NCBI RefSeq assembly: GCF_001704155.1
Contig: NZ_CP016294.1
Span: forward strand, 1,795,501-1,859,500
DNA: 64,000 nt
Reading direction: 5' to 3'
Origin: Stenotrophomonas rhizophila
GTDB lineage: Bacteria > Pseudomonadota > Gammaproteobacteria > Xanthomonadales > Xanthomonadaceae
Part shown: positions 39,280 to 48,505 of the stretch, in pieces
How positions within the stretch are numbered: position 1 is the stretch's first letter
Layout of the letters: each line of letters opens with the position of its first letter
The notes under the pieces: generated by a model
Seen by the model: only the letters and a program-made list of their open reading frames with translations
Database searches by the model: none
What the model was told of the DNA's origin: nothing
Translations under genes and position numbers: made by a program

Positions 39280-39507
39280 ATGTGGTTGCAGAACATTCTA
39301 GGCCGCGTCATCGGCGGCCGCACGCCCTCGCTGGACCTGGCCCTGACCGTTGAAAAGCGCCCCTCGGCCTTCTCCGGCAAGGCTTTCCGCGAGTTCACCC
39401 CGCCCGCCAACCTGCAGCGCGGCGGCAGCCTGCGCCTTGGTGCCCGCAGCGGCGGCCGACTGGGCCGAATTGGGATTATCCCGGCGACGGGAGTTAAAGT
39501 CCCATGA
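39280..39507 (+). CDS. Leader ORF of the sme efflux operon, unknown function
   Basis: 75-codon ORF with a consensus ribosome site (GGAGG, 9 bases before ATG). Its TGA stop overlaps the smeU1 ATG (ATGA, 39504-39507), so the two are translationally coupled. The peptide starts MWLQNILGRVIGGRTPSLDL and is basic and glycine/arginine-rich, with no signal peptide or known domain. It could be a genuine small protein or a coupling leader that controls smeU1 translation. I know of no description of it as part of smeU1VWU2X. Confidence 0.55.
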   Translation: MWLQNILGRVIGGRTPSLDLALTVEKRPSAFSGKAFREFTPPANLQRGGSLRLGARSGGRLGRIGIIPATGVKVP

Positions 39508-40274
39508 ACGGGACACTGGCCCCCGAAGTGCTGGTGCTTGGCGGCACCGGCAGCGTCGGGCAGGGCATCGTGGCTGCGCTGCTTGAGGCCGGCAGCCCGG
39601 TCCTGGTGGCTGGCCGCGACCCGGGCCGGCTTGCAGCGCTGCGCGAGCAGTTTGCCGACGAGCCGGGGCTGGAAACGCTGTTGGGCTCGCTCGCCGACGA
39701 TGGCTCGGCGCTGGCCCTGGCCGAACGCATCGCGCAGCGGCCGCGCACGCTTGCTGCGGTCATCGATGCAATGGGCGGCCCCTATAACCGCGGCCGGGTC
39801 ATCGACCGCAGCGGCGATGCGCTGCTGCAGGCGCTGCAGGCCGACGTGATGCCGCACGTGCACGCCGGCCGCCGCCTGCTGCCGCTGCTGCAGAGTGAAG
39901 GCCACCCGCGCCGCTATGTGCTGGTCGGCAGCCCGGCCGGCTTCAAGCCGTGGGCCGGCTATGGCGAAAGCTCCATCACCGGCGCCGCCACGCGCATGTA
40001 CGCGCAGGTGCTGCACCAGGAAGCGCAGGCCCTGGGCGTGCGCGCGCAGATGCTGGAAGTGTGCAACCCGGTGTGCACGCCGAGCAACGCCGCGAACGCG
40101 TGCATCGAATGGCCGAGCGCGCTGCTGGTCGGCCGCCGCGTGGTTTCCCTGCTCGACAACTGCGTCGACAACCGCGCCATCGTGCGCTGCGACACCCGCG
40201 ATGCGGAACTTCCGCGTGGACTGCTGCAACTGGACCGACCTCCCGCCTGGCGCGACATCGCCGGTGTCGCTTGA
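39504..40274 (+). CDS. smeU1: SmeU1, SDR-family protein of the efflux operon
   Basis: 256-aa NAD(P)-binding protein: VLVLGGTGSVGQGIV at about residues 9-23, LVAGRDPGRL, VLVGSPAGFKPWAGYGESSITGAATRMYAQ. The family Y-x3-K active pair is not clearly present (YGESSITGAAT), so it may be a non-classical SDR. First of the two SDR genes that flank smeVW in S. maltophilia; its physiological role there is unclear. Start codon overlaps the leader ORF stop; 92 nt precede smeV. Confidence 0.82.
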   Translation: MNGTLAPEVLVLGGTGSVGQGIVAALLEAGSPVLVAGRDPGRLAALREQFADEPGLETLLGSLADDGSALALAERIAQRPRTLAAVIDAMGGPYNRGRVIDRSGDALLQALQADVMPHVHAGRRLLPLLQSEGHPRRYVLVGSPAGFKPWAGYGESSITGAATRMYAQVLHQEAQALGVRAQMLEVCNPVCTPSNAANACIEWPSALLVGRRVVSLLDNCVDNRAIVRCDTRDAELPRGLLQLDRPPAWRDIAGVA

Positions 40275-40366
40275 CCTTTACCTAGGTTCAGGTCCCAGGC
40301 TACCGCCCCCGGCAGTACCACGTGATTTTGTTTTTCTTTGACCACCCCTACGTACGGATGCATTCC

Positions 40367-41569
40367 ATGACTTCCTCCAATTCCACTCCGCATCGCTTCT
40401 CCCGACGGCTGGCCATGGCCGGCGTGTCGATCCTGGCCGCCGCGGTGCTGACCGCGTGCAGCGGCAGCCAGGCCGAAACCGCCGGCCCGCCGCCGCCGCA
40501 GGTCAGCGCCGCGCCGGTGCTGGTCAAGCCGGTCAGCCAGTGGGACGACTTCAGCGGCCGCGTCGAGGCGGTGCAGAGCGTCGAACTGCGCCCGCGCGTG
40601 TCCGGCTACATCGACAAGGTCAACTACGTCGAAGGTGACGAAGTGAAGAAGGGTGATGTGCTCTTCACCATCGACGCGCGCAGCTACCAGGCCGAGTACG
40701 ACCGCGCCCGTGCCGAACTCACCCGCGCCCGCACCCAGTCCACCCTGGCGCGCAGCGAGTCCGAGCGCGCCAAGAAGCTGTCCGAGCAGCAGGCCATCTC
40801 CACCGAATCCTGGGAGCAGCGCCGCGCCGCCGCCGACCAGGCCGGTGCCAACGTGCAGGCCGCGCAGGCCGCGTTGGATGCGGCGGCACTGAACCTGGAA
40901 TTCACCAAGGTGCGCGCGCCCATCAACGGCCGCGCGGGCCGCGCGATGGTCACCGCCGGCAACCTGGTCACCGCGGGCGACAGCGCTAGCGTGCTGACCA
41001 CGCTGGTCTCGCTGGATACCGTGTTCGTGTACTTCGATGCCGACGAGGGTACCTTCCTGCGGTACGCGCAGATGGCACGCAAGGGCGAGCGCCCGAGCGA
41101 GCGTGACAGCGAGCTGCCGGTGAAGGTGGGCCTGTCCGGTGAAGAGGGCTTCCCGCATGCAGGCAAGGTCGATTTCCTGGACAACCAGGTCACCCGGAGC
41201 ACCGGCACCATCCGCGTGCGTGCACTGCTGGACAACGCCGACCGCGCCTTCACCCCGGGGCTGTTCGCCCGCGTACAGCTGCTCGGCAGTGGCGAGTTCC
41301 AGGCCATGCTGATCGACGACAAGGCCGTGCTCACCGACCAGGACCGCAAGTACGTGTACGTGGTCGACAAGGAAGGCAAGGCGCAGCGCCGCGACATCCA
41401 GCTGGGCCGCACCGCCGAAGGCCTGCGCATCGTGCAGCAGGGGCTGGCGGCCGGCGACCGGGTGATCATCGATGGCGTGCAGAAGGTGTTCATGCCGGGG
41501 ATGCCGGTGCAGGCCAAGGCGGTTGCGATGCAGCCGGCTGCGGCGGCTGCGCCTGTTGCATTGAATTGA
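40367..41569 (+). CDS. smeV: SmeV, RND efflux membrane-fusion protein
   Basis: Periplasmic adaptor joining the RND pump to the outer-membrane channel. 400 aa: lipoprotein signal (AAAVLTACSG), lipoyl halves (ELRPRVSGYIDKVNYVEGDEVKKGDVLFTID and LEFTKVRAPINGRAGRAMV) flanking a coiled-coil hairpin (about residues 108-175), then beta-barrel and membrane-proximal domains. MexE/MexC-like. ATG 40367 (MTSSNS) is chosen; ATG 40358 is close by. Confidence 0.94.
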   Translation: MTSSNSTPHRFSRRLAMAGVSILAAAVLTACSGSQAETAGPPPPQVSAAPVLVKPVSQWDDFSGRVEAVQSVELRPRVSGYIDKVNYVEGDEVKKGDVLFTIDARSYQAEYDRARAELTRARTQSTLARSESERAKKLSEQQAISTESWEQRRAAADQAGANVQAAQAALDAAALNLEFTKVRAPINGRAGRAMVTAGNLVTAGDSASVLTTLVSLDTVFVYFDADEGTFLRYAQMARKGERPSERDSELPVKVGLSGEEGFPHAGKVDFLDNQVTRSTGTIRVRALLDNADRAFTPGLFARVQLLGSGEFQAMLIDDKAVLTDQDRKYVYVVDKEGKAQRRDIQLGRTAEGLRIVQQGLAAGDRVIIDGVQKVFMPGMPVQAKAVAMQPAAAAAPVALN

Positions 41570-41572
41570 AGA

Positions 41573-41660
41573 GCAGCCGACCAATGGTCGGCTCTACCGT
41601 GTCTTTCAACGCCCCGTGGGGCACCGCTCCCGCTGTCGTCTTCGACAGCGGCAGGGGTGC
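41573..41660 (+). promoter_or_regulatory. SMAG unit and hairpin between smeV and smeW
   Basis: The 128-nt gap inside the operon holds a single SMAG-like unit (AGCCGACC / GGTCGGCT then CTAC, 41575-41597). A strong 9-bp hairpin CCGCTGTCG / CGACAGCGG with loop TCTT follows (41630-41651), with no T-run after it. These structures may act in RNA processing or differential expression of smeV relative to smeW rather than as a full terminator. Confidence 0.6.
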
Positions 41661-41697
41661 TGCACGCCGGCGTTGGTGAAAACCCAGGAATCCCCTA

Positions 41698-44600
41698 ATG
41701 GACTTTTCCCGTTTCTTCATCGACAGGCCGATTTTCGCGGCGGTGCTGTCGATCGTGATCTTCGCCGCCGGCCTGATCTCCATACCCATGCTGCCGATCG
41801 GCGAGTACCCCGAAGTGGTGCCGCCCTCGGTGGTGGTGCGCACCGTGTACCCGGGTGCGAACCCGAAGGTGATCGCCGAAACCGTGGCCACCCCGCTGGA
41901 AGAGGCGATCAACGGCGTTGAGGGCATGATGTACCTCAAGTCGGTGGCCGGTTCGGACGGCGTGCTGCAGATGACCGTCACCTTCCGCCCGGGCACCGAC
42001 CCGGACGATGCGGCGGTGAAGGTGCAGAACCGCGTGGCCCAGGCCCAGGCACGCCTGCCGGAAGATGTGCGGCGGCAGGGTGTGACCACCCAGAAGCAGT
42101 CGCCCACCTTCCTGATGGTGGTGCACCTGACCTCGCCGAAGGGCAAGTACGACACCCTGTACCTGCGCAACTACGCCCGCCTGCACGTCAAGGACGCGCT
42201 GGCGCGCATCCAGGGCGTGGGCGACGCGCAGATCTTCGGTGGCGGCGACTACGCCATGCGTGCCTGGCTGGACCCGGACAAGGTGGCCGCGCGCGGCCTG
42301 ACCGCCAGCGACGTGGTGCGCGCCATGCGCGAACAGAACGTGCAGGTCTCGGCCGGCCAGCTCGGCGCCGAGCCGATGCCCAACAGCCAGTTCCTGACCC
42401 TGATCAATGCCCAGGGCCGCCTGCGCAGCGAGCAGGAGTTCGGTGACATCGTGCTCAAGGCCGGTACCGACGGTGAAGTGGTGCGGCTGTCCGACGTGGC
42501 CCGGGTGGAACTGGGTGCCGGCGATTACACCCTGCGCTCTCAGCTGGATGGCAAGAACGCGGTGGGCATCGGTATCTTCCAGGCCCCGGGTGCCAACGCG
42601 CTGGAGATCCGCGATGCGGTGATCGGCACGATGGACGAGATGCAGAAGACCTTCCCGGACGACGTCAAGTACGAAGCGGTGTACGACACCACCATCTTCG
42701 TGCGCGACTCGATCAAGGCGGTGGTCTCCACGCTGCTGGAAGCCATCGCGCTGGTGGTGCTGGTGGTGATCCTGTTCCTGCAGACCTGGCGCGCCTCGAT
42801 CATTCCGTTGATCGCCGTGCCGGTGTCCATCGTGGGTACGTTTGCCGCGCTGTACGTGCTGGGCTTCTCGATCAACACGCTGAGCCTGTTCGGGCTGGTG
42901 CTGGCGATCGGCATCGTGGTCGATGACGCGATCGTGGTGGTGGAAAACGTCGAACGCAACATCGAAGAAGGTCTGACCCCGCTTGCCGCGGCGCACCAGG
43001 CCATGAAGGAAGTGTCCGGCCCGATCGTCGCGATCGCGCTGGTGCTGTGTGCGGTGTTCGTGCCGATGGCATTCCTGTCCGGTGTGACCGGCCAGTTCTA
43101 CAAGCAGTTCGCCGTCACCATCGCCATCTCCACGGTGATCTCGGCGATCAACTCGCTGACCCTGTCGCCGGCCCTGGCCGCGCGCCTGCTCAAGCCGCAT
43201 GACGCGCCCAAGGATGGCCCCACCCGCATCATCGACCGCCTGTTCGGTTGGGTATTCCGTCCGTTCAACCGCTTCTTCAAGTCCAGCTCGGAGAAGTACG
43301 AGCGCGGCGTGTCGAAGATCCTCGGTCGTCGTGGTGCGGTGTTCCTGGTGTATGCGGTGCTGCTGGTCGCCACCGGTTTCATCTTCAAGGTGGTGCCGCC
43401 GGGCTTCATCCCGACCCAGGACAAGCTGTACCTGATTGCCGGTGTGAAGCTGCCGGAAGGGTCGTCCATTGCCCGTACCGATGAAATGCTGCGCAAGGTG
43501 GCCAGGATCGCCCAGGAAACCGAGGGCGTGGCGCACACCATTTCGTTCCCGGGCCTGAACGCGCTGCAGTTCACCAACACGCCCAACACCGGCGTGGCGT
43601 TCATTCCGCTCAAGCCGTTCAACGAGCGCCATGGTCGCACCGCTGCCGAGATCAACGCCGAGATCAACCAGAAGATCGCCGGGCTGCAGGAAGGCTTCGC
43701 CTTCGCGATGATGCCGCCGCCGATCCTGGGCCTGGGCAACGGCAACGGCTACCAGATGTTCATCGAAGACCGCGGCAACCTGGGCTACGGTGCGTTGCAG
43801 ACGGCGGTGAGCCAGATGCAGGGTGCGGTGGCGCAGACCCCGGGCATGGCCTTCCCGATCACCAGCTACCAGGCCAACGTGCCGCAGCTGGATGCCGAAG
43901 TGGACCGGGTCAAGGCCAAGGCGCAGGGCGTGCAGCTCACCGAGCTGTTCGACACCCTGCAGACCTACCTGGGTTCGTCCTACGTCAACGACTTCAACGA
44001 GTTCGGTCGTACCTGGCAGGTGATCGCCCAGGCCGACGGCCAGTTCCGCAACAGCGTGGAAGACATCGGCAAGCTGCGTACCCGCAACGACCGTGGCGAG
44101 ATGGTGCCGATCGGTTCGATGGTGACCGTCAAGGAAACCTACGGCCCCGACCCGGTGCTGCGCTTCAACGGCTACCCGGCCGCGGACCTGGCCGGCGAAG
44201 CCGACCCGCGCCTGCTGTCGTCGGCCGAAGCGATGAACAACCTGACCGAAATCGCCGCCAAGGTGCTGCCGGTGGGCATGACCACCGAATGGACCGACCT
44301 GAGCTACCAGCAGGCCACCCAGGGCAAGGCCGCCTTCATCGTGTTCCCGGTGGCGATCCTGCTGGCGTTCCTGGTGCTGGCCGCCTTGTACGAGAGCTGG
44401 TCGCTGCCGCTGGCGGTGATCCTGATCGTGCCGATGACGCTGCTGTCGGCCCTGTTCGGCGTATGGTTGACCGGCGGTGACAACAACGTGTTCGTGCAGG
44501 TGGGCCTGGTGGTGCTGATGGGCCTGGCGTGCAAGAACGCGATCCTGATCGTCGAATTCGCCCGCGAGCTGGAAATGGGCGGCAAGGGGATCGTGGAAGC

Positions 44601-44868
44601 CGCGCTGGAAGCGTGCCGCCTGCGTCTGCGTCCGATCGTGATGACCTCCATCGCGTTCATCGCCGGCACCATCCCGCTGGTGGTGTCGCACGGCGCCGGT
44701 GCGGAGGTGCGCTCTGTGACCGGTATCACCGTGTTCGCCGGCATGCTCGGTGTGACCCTGTTCGGCCTGTTCCTGACCCCGGTGTTCTACGTGGCGCTGC
44801 GCAAGTTCGTCAGCCGCAATGGCGGCGGCAAGCTGGTCACCCACGGCGAATCCACCCTGCATCACTGA
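41698..44868 (+). CDS. smeW: SmeW, RND multidrug efflux transporter
   Basis: Proton-driven inner-membrane pump of the HAE-1 class, 1056 aa, 12 transmembrane helices in the usual 1+5+1+5 layout. The paired aspartates of helix 4 lie in GIVVDDAIVVVENVERN. Start MDFSRFFIDRPIFAAVLSIVI and the GxFF-type porter domains match MexF. It is flanked by MFP, SDR and OMP genes as in smeU1VWU2X. Known substrates of SmeVWX when overexpressed are quinolones, chloramphenicol and tetracyclines; expression here cannot be inferred. Confidence 0.96.
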   Translation: MDFSRFFIDRPIFAAVLSIVIFAAGLISIPMLPIGEYPEVVPPSVVVRTVYPGANPKVIAETVATPLEEAINGVEGMMYLKSVAGSDGVLQMTVTFRPGTDPDDAAVKVQNRVAQAQARLPEDVRRQGVTTQKQSPTFLMVVHLTSPKGKYDTLYLRNYARLHVKDALARIQGVGDAQIFGGGDYAMRAWLDPDKVAARGLTASDVVRAMREQNVQVSAGQLGAEPMPNSQFLTLINAQGRLRSEQEFGDIVLKAGTDGEVVRLSDVARVELGAGDYTLRSQLDGKNAVGIGIFQAPGANALEIRDAVIGTMDEMQKTFPDDVKYEAVYDTTIFVRDSIKAVVSTLLEAIALVVLVVILFLQTWRASIIPLIAVPVSIVGTFAALYVLGFSINTLSLFGLVLAIGIVVDDAIVVVENVERNIEEGLTPLAAAHQAMKEVSGPIVAIALVLCAVFVPMAFLSGVTGQFYKQFAVTIAISTVISAINSLTLSPALAARLLKPHDAPKDGPTRIIDRLFGWVFRPFNRFFKSSSEKYERGVSKILGRRGAVFLVYAVLLVATGFIFKVVPPGFIPTQDKLYLIAGVKLPEGSSIARTDEMLRKVARIAQETEGVAHTISFPGLNALQFTNTPNTGVAFIPLKPFNERHGRTAAEINAEINQKIAGLQEGFAFAMMPPPILGLGNGNGYQMFIEDRGNLGYGALQTAVSQMQGAVAQTPGMAFPITSYQANVPQLDAEVDRVKAKAQGVQLTELFDTLQTYLGSSYVNDFNEFGRTWQVIAQADGQFRNSVEDIGKLRTRNDRGEMVPIGSMVTVKETYGPDPVLRFNGYPAADLAGEADPRLLSSAEAMNNLTEIAAKVLPVGMTTEWTDLSYQQATQGKAAFIVFPVAILLAFLVLAALYESWSLPLAVILIVPMTLLSALFGVWLTGGDNNVFVQVGLVVLMGLACKNAILIVEFARELEMGGKGIVEAALEACRLRLRPIVMTSIAFIAGTIPLVVSHGAGAEVRSVTGITVFAGMLGVTLFGLFLTPVFYVALRKFVSRNGGGKLVTHGESTLHH

Positions 44869-44893
44869 TCCCGACCCCTACGAGGAATCACCC

Positions 44894-45631
44894 ATGAATA
44901 CCGCTACTTCCAAGATCGCCCTGGTCACCGGTGCCACCCGTGGCATCGGCCTGGAAACCGTCCGCCAGCTGGCCCAGGCCGGCGTGCACACGCTGCTGGC
45001 CGGGCGCAAGCGCGACACCGCCGTGGCCGAAGCGCTGAAGCTGCAGGCCGAAGGCCTGCCGGTGGAGGCGATCCAGCTGGACGTCGGTGATGCCGCCAGC
45101 ATCGCTGCCGCCGTACAGGAGGTTACCGACCGCCATGGCCGGCTGGACATCCTGGTCAATAACGCTGGCATCCTGCTCGACGACCCCGCGCTGGCGCCGT
45201 CGGCGCAGACCCTGGACACCTGGCGGCAGACCTTCGACACCAACGTGTTCGCCGTGATTGCGGTCACCCAGGCGTTCCTGCCGCTGATCAAGGCATCGCC
45301 GGCCGGGCGTATCGTCAACGTGTCCAGCATCCTGGGCTCGCTGACCCTGCACAGCCAGCCGGGTTCACCGATCTACGGTTTCGCGGTGCCGGCCTACAAC
45401 GCGTCCAAGAGCGCGGTGAACGCCTGGACCGTGCAGCTGGCCTATGAGCTGCGCGAGGGCACCACCAAGGTCAACACCGTGCACCCGGGCTACGTGAAGA
45501 CCGACATGAACCGGGGCGAAGGCGAGATCGAAATTGCCGATGGCGCGCGCTCCAGCGTGGGCATGGCGCTGATCGGCGCCGACGGCCCCAACGGCAGCTT
45601 CACCTACCTGGGTGAGGTGCTGCCATGGTGA
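44894..45631 (+). CDS. smeU2: SmeU2, SDR-family oxidoreductase of the efflux operon
   Basis: 245-aa classical SDR with GATRGIGLE (about residues 13-21), LVNNAGILLDDP, NVSSILGS and YNASKSAVN (Y-x3-K). Closest in pattern to carbonyl-reductase-like SDRs; the substrate is unknown. Starts 25 nt after smeW with a good ribosome site (GAGGAA) and overlaps smeX by 7 nt. Its retention between pump and channel genes suggests a role in redox stress or detoxification linked to efflux. Confidence 0.92.
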   Translation: MNTATSKIALVTGATRGIGLETVRQLAQAGVHTLLAGRKRDTAVAEALKLQAEGLPVEAIQLDVGDAASIAAAVQEVTDRHGRLDILVNNAGILLDDPALAPSAQTLDTWRQTFDTNVFAVIAVTQAFLPLIKASPAGRIVNVSSILGSLTLHSQPGSPIYGFAVPAYNASKSAVNAWTVQLAYELREGTTKVNTVHPGYVKTDMNRGEGEIEIADGARSSVGMALIGADGPNGSFTYLGEVLPW

Positions 45632-47055
45632 TCCGTGTGTTGACCGCCGCCGTTGCCAGCGCGCTGCTGGCCGGCTGCGTCAGCGTCGGCCCCAACTACC
45701 AGGCACCACCGGCGCAGCCGGTGGTCCTGCAGGGCGCCGCCGCGCCGGTGTTCAGCACCACCTCGCCGGTGGCCAGCTGGTGGGCGCAGTTCGATGACCC
45801 GGTGCTGGAACAACTGGTGCACGACGCTCTGGGCGACAACCTGGACCTGCGCATCGCGATGGCGCGCGTGCGCGAAGCCCGTGCGGTGTTCGTCGAGCAG
45901 CGCCTGGACCAGCTGCCGCACGTGACCAGCGGCGGCAGCTACGACCGCCGCAAGCAGCCGGACCTGACCGCCGGTGGCGAGCGTGTCTTCAGCGAAACCT
46001 ACCAGCTTGGTTTTGACGCCGGCTGGGAGCTGGATCTGTTCGGTCGCCAGCGCCGTGCCGCCGAAGCGGCGCGTGCGGACCTGGGCGCCGAGCAGGACAA
46101 TCTGGCCGACGCCCAGGTCACGGTGGCCGCCGAAGTGGCGCGCAACTACTTCGAACTGCGCGGCACCCAGAAGCGCATCGAAGTCGCCAAGCGCACGCTG
46201 GTGAACCTGCGCGACACCCAGAAGCTCACCGAAACCCGGTGGGACCTGGGGGCGGGCAGCGAACTGGACGTGCAGAGCAGCCGGGCGCGGTTGAAGGCGA
46301 TCGAGGCCGACATTCCGCTGCTGGAAGTGGCCGAAGTGCAGTCGCGGCATCGCCTGGCGGTGCTGCTGGGGCAGCGCCCGGACGCGTTGGACACGCTGCT
46401 GGAACCGCGTGATGCCGCACCGTATGCCAAGGCATTGCCGCTCGGCGATACCACCGACCTGCTGCGCCAGCGTGCCGACGTGCGCGTCGCCGAGCGTCGC
46501 CTGGCCGCCGCCACGGCGCGGGTTGGCGTGGCCACCGCCGATCTGTTCCCGCGGATCAGCCTGAGCGGGTTTGTCGGCTTCCTGTCCGGCGATGCCAGCG
46601 GGCTGGTCAACGGCAACAACAAGGCGTGGTCTGTGACCCCGTCGATCAGCTGGGCCGCGTTCGATTTCGGTACCGTGAAGGCGCGCCTGCGGGCCAGCAA
46701 GGCCCAGGCCGACGGCGCGGCGGCCGAGTATGAGAAGGCGGTGCTGCTGGCGCTGGAAGACACCGAAAACGCGTTGACCCGCTATGCCAAGCAGCAGGCC
46801 CGCCTGGCCATCGTCGCCGAGCAGGCGCAGGCCGCCCGGCGTGCCGAACAGCTGGCGCAGATCCGCTACCGCGAAGGGTCGGAAGATTTCCTGACCCTGC
46901 TGGATGCACAGCGCACCCAGCTGGCGGCGGATGACGCGTTGGCGGCGGCCGAGTCGACAGTGAACGTCAGCGTGGTCGGTGTGTACAAGGCGCTGGGCGG
47001 TTGGGGCCAGCAGCAGGATGCAACCCCGCCGGCGGTGGCCGGCACGATGCGGTGA
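45625..47055 (+). CDS. smeX: SmeX, outer-membrane efflux channel
   Basis: TolC/OprN-type outer-membrane factor, 476 aa. Lipoprotein signal (LLAGCVSVGPNY, Cys near residue 13), then two internally repeated OEP domains with long helices (EARAVFVEQRLDQLPHV, AERRLAAATARVGVATADLFPRISL, YREGSEDFLTLLDAQRTQLAADD). Last gene of the operon; a GC hairpin follows. Confidence 0.94.
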   Translation: MVIRVLTAAVASALLAGCVSVGPNYQAPPAQPVVLQGAAAPVFSTTSPVASWWAQFDDPVLEQLVHDALGDNLDLRIAMARVREARAVFVEQRLDQLPHVTSGGSYDRRKQPDLTAGGERVFSETYQLGFDAGWELDLFGRQRRAAEAARADLGAEQDNLADAQVTVAAEVARNYFELRGTQKRIEVAKRTLVNLRDTQKLTETRWDLGAGSELDVQSSRARLKAIEADIPLLEVAEVQSRHRLAVLLGQRPDALDTLLEPRDAAPYAKALPLGDTTDLLRQRADVRVAERRLAAATARVGVATADLFPRISLSGFVGFLSGDASGLVNGNNKAWSVTPSISWAAFDFGTVKARLRASKAQADGAAAEYEKAVLLALEDTENALTRYAKQQARLAIVAEQAQAARRAEQLAQIRYREGSEDFLTLLDAQRTQLAADDALAAAESTVNVSVVGVYKALGGWGQQQDATPPAVAGTMR

Positions 47056-47063
47056 AGGAACGC

Positions 47064-47096
47064 GGGGGGCGGCAACAGTCGCCCCCTGCACCTTTT
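47064..47096 (+). terminator. Probable terminator after smeX
   Basis: Stem GGGGGCG / CGCCCCC with an 8-base loop, followed by TGCACCTTTTG. The T-run is short and offset, so strength is uncertain. Confidence 0.45.
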
Positions 47097-47206
47097 GTAA
47101 TGGTTCGCCGCAATGGCGTACCGGAGAACCCCGCGCTGACGGCTTTGCCTCTGCCGGGTAGGAGCGACCCGGTGCTAAAAACAGTCCCTGCCCGGGGATA
47201 TGTGTA

Positions 47207-47470
47207 ATGCAACGGAATTGCTGGAAGCCGCCACGTGCGGGAAAGGAAGAACAGGCTTCGGCGTCCTCTGGACTGTCCCCAGGCGTGATTGTGTTGCTGG
47301 TTGTCGCCGCCCTCACCGTGAGCCTTGGCTTCGCGCGCTTGCCCGACAGCCTGCTCGGCATCGGCGTAGTGGGCGTCGGCGTATTCTTGGCCATCAGCGC
47401 CCGGATCTGCCAGGCCCGCGAACAGCATCAGGCCCTGTGCAAAGCACTCGAGGGCCTGCGCCGGGGGTAG
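47207..47470 (+). CDS. Small membrane protein, unknown function
   Basis: 87-aa ORF with two hydrophobic helices (about residues 25-41 and 48-65), a polar N-terminus and a short charged C-terminal helix (ARICQAREQHQALCKALEGLRR). No family recognised. The ribosome site is weak, and 151 nt with small hairpins separate it from smeX. The hydrophobic pattern is better than expected of a shadow frame; the overlapping minus-strand ORF looks non-coding. Confidence 0.45.
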   Translation: MQRNCWKPPRAGKEEQASASSGLSPGVIVLLVVAALTVSLGFARLPDSLLGIGVVGVGVFLAISARICQAREQHQALCKALEGLRRG

Positions 47471-47543
47471 CTTCGCATCCCGATCGACTGCCGTTGGGTT
47501 TCCGGGAACCGCCTGTGCTCCGTTGAGCGTCACGCGTTACCGA

Positions 47544-48410
47544 TCAAGGCGTGGACGCGGCCGGGAACACCAGTTCTGCCAGGACCGGGTAGTGGTCCGA
47601 CGGCACCACGCCGCCCGGTTTTTGGTCCAGCGTAGCGAATCGGTTCACACCAAAGCCGCGGACCAGGATCCAGTCGATCTCGGCGGTGGGCGTATCGCTG
47701 AAGTTCTGGAAGGTCAGGCGCGGGCCTTCGACCTTGCGTGCCAGCTTGCGGGCATCGGCCAGCCCAGTGGTGAACGCCGCATACGTGGTGCTGCCCGGTT
47801 CGCTGTTGAAATCGCCGGTGACCACCACCGGGATGTCCTTCGGCAGTGCGGCCAGGCGCTGGGTGATCAGCTTGGCGCCCAGTACGCGGCGCGGCTCGTC
47901 TTCATCGCGGTAGGGCAGGTGGGTGTTGTACAGGTAGAAGCGCTTGCCGTCGGCGGCACGTTCGAACAGCGCCCAGGTCACCATGCGCGGCATCAGGTTG
48001 CCCCAGGTGATGCTGCCGGCCACCTCCGGTGTATCGGACAGCCAGAAATTGCCCGATTCGACCACCTTCAATGCGGCGCTGTCGTAGAACACGCCCATGT
48101 GCTCCTCATTGTCGCCGGGCCCACGCGGCTCGCCGAACCACCGGTAGCCGGGCAGGTGCTGCACCAGGTAGTCGGCCTGGTTGGTCTTGAGCTCCTGGGT
48201 ACCGAACACCACCGGGTGCTGCTCGCGCAGCAGCGCCACCATCGCATCGCGACGGTCCTCCCAGCGCTTGTTCGGCTCGGTGTCCACCGGGGTGCGGACA
48301 TTGAATGACATCACCCGCAGCGGCTCGGGCGCCTTGGCCAGGGCGCAGCCGAGCGGCAACGCCAGCGCGATCAGGGCCAGCAGGGCCGGACGACGAAAAG
48401 CAGACAGCAT
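47544..48410 (-). CDS. Exported endonuclease/exonuclease/phosphatase-fold protein
   Basis: 288-aa secreted hydrolase. After a signal peptide (cleaved near residue 25) the EEP fold shows MSFNVRT, FGTQE (metal-binding Glu), NTHLPY, VVTGDFNSEPGS and a final PSDHYPV. This is the complete catalytic set of DNase I/sphingomyelinase-type enzymes. Whether it cuts nucleic acids or phosphoesters cannot be decided. It lies 95 nt downstream of the membrane-protein gene on the same strand. Confidence 0.88.
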   Translation of the reverse strand: MLSAFRRPALLALIALALPLGCALAKAPEPLRVMSFNVRTPVDTEPNKRWEDRRDAMVALLREQHPVVFGTQELKTNQADYLVQHLPGYRWFGEPRGPGDNEEHMGVFYDSAALKVVESGNFWLSDTPEVAGSITWGNLMPRMVTWALFERAADGKRFYLYNTHLPYRDEDEPRRVLGAKLITQRLAALPKDIPVVVTGDFNSEPGSTTYAAFTTGLADARKLARKVEGPRLTFQNFSDTPTAEIDWILVRGFGVNRFATLDQKPGGVVPSDHYPVLAELVFPAASTP

Positions 48411-48505
48411 GGGAATCCCTCCATTCCGTGAAATCGTTTGCAGAGGGTGCCATGGAATGACCGGGCCCGACTATGCGGACGTTGGCGGCAGCGGCGGGCA
48501 GCGGC

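Noticed and set aside
41695..44865. Minus-strand open frame of more than 1,000 codons opposite smeW
   Set aside because: Exact mirror of a real RND gene, His/Gln/Arg-rich composition and no domain. A GC-rich codon-position effect.
46967..47533. Minus-strand ORF of 188 codons overlapping the end of smeX
   Set aside because: Low-complexity composition and overlap with the smeX 3' end and hairpins; the plus-strand 87-codon ORF has better membrane-protein character.
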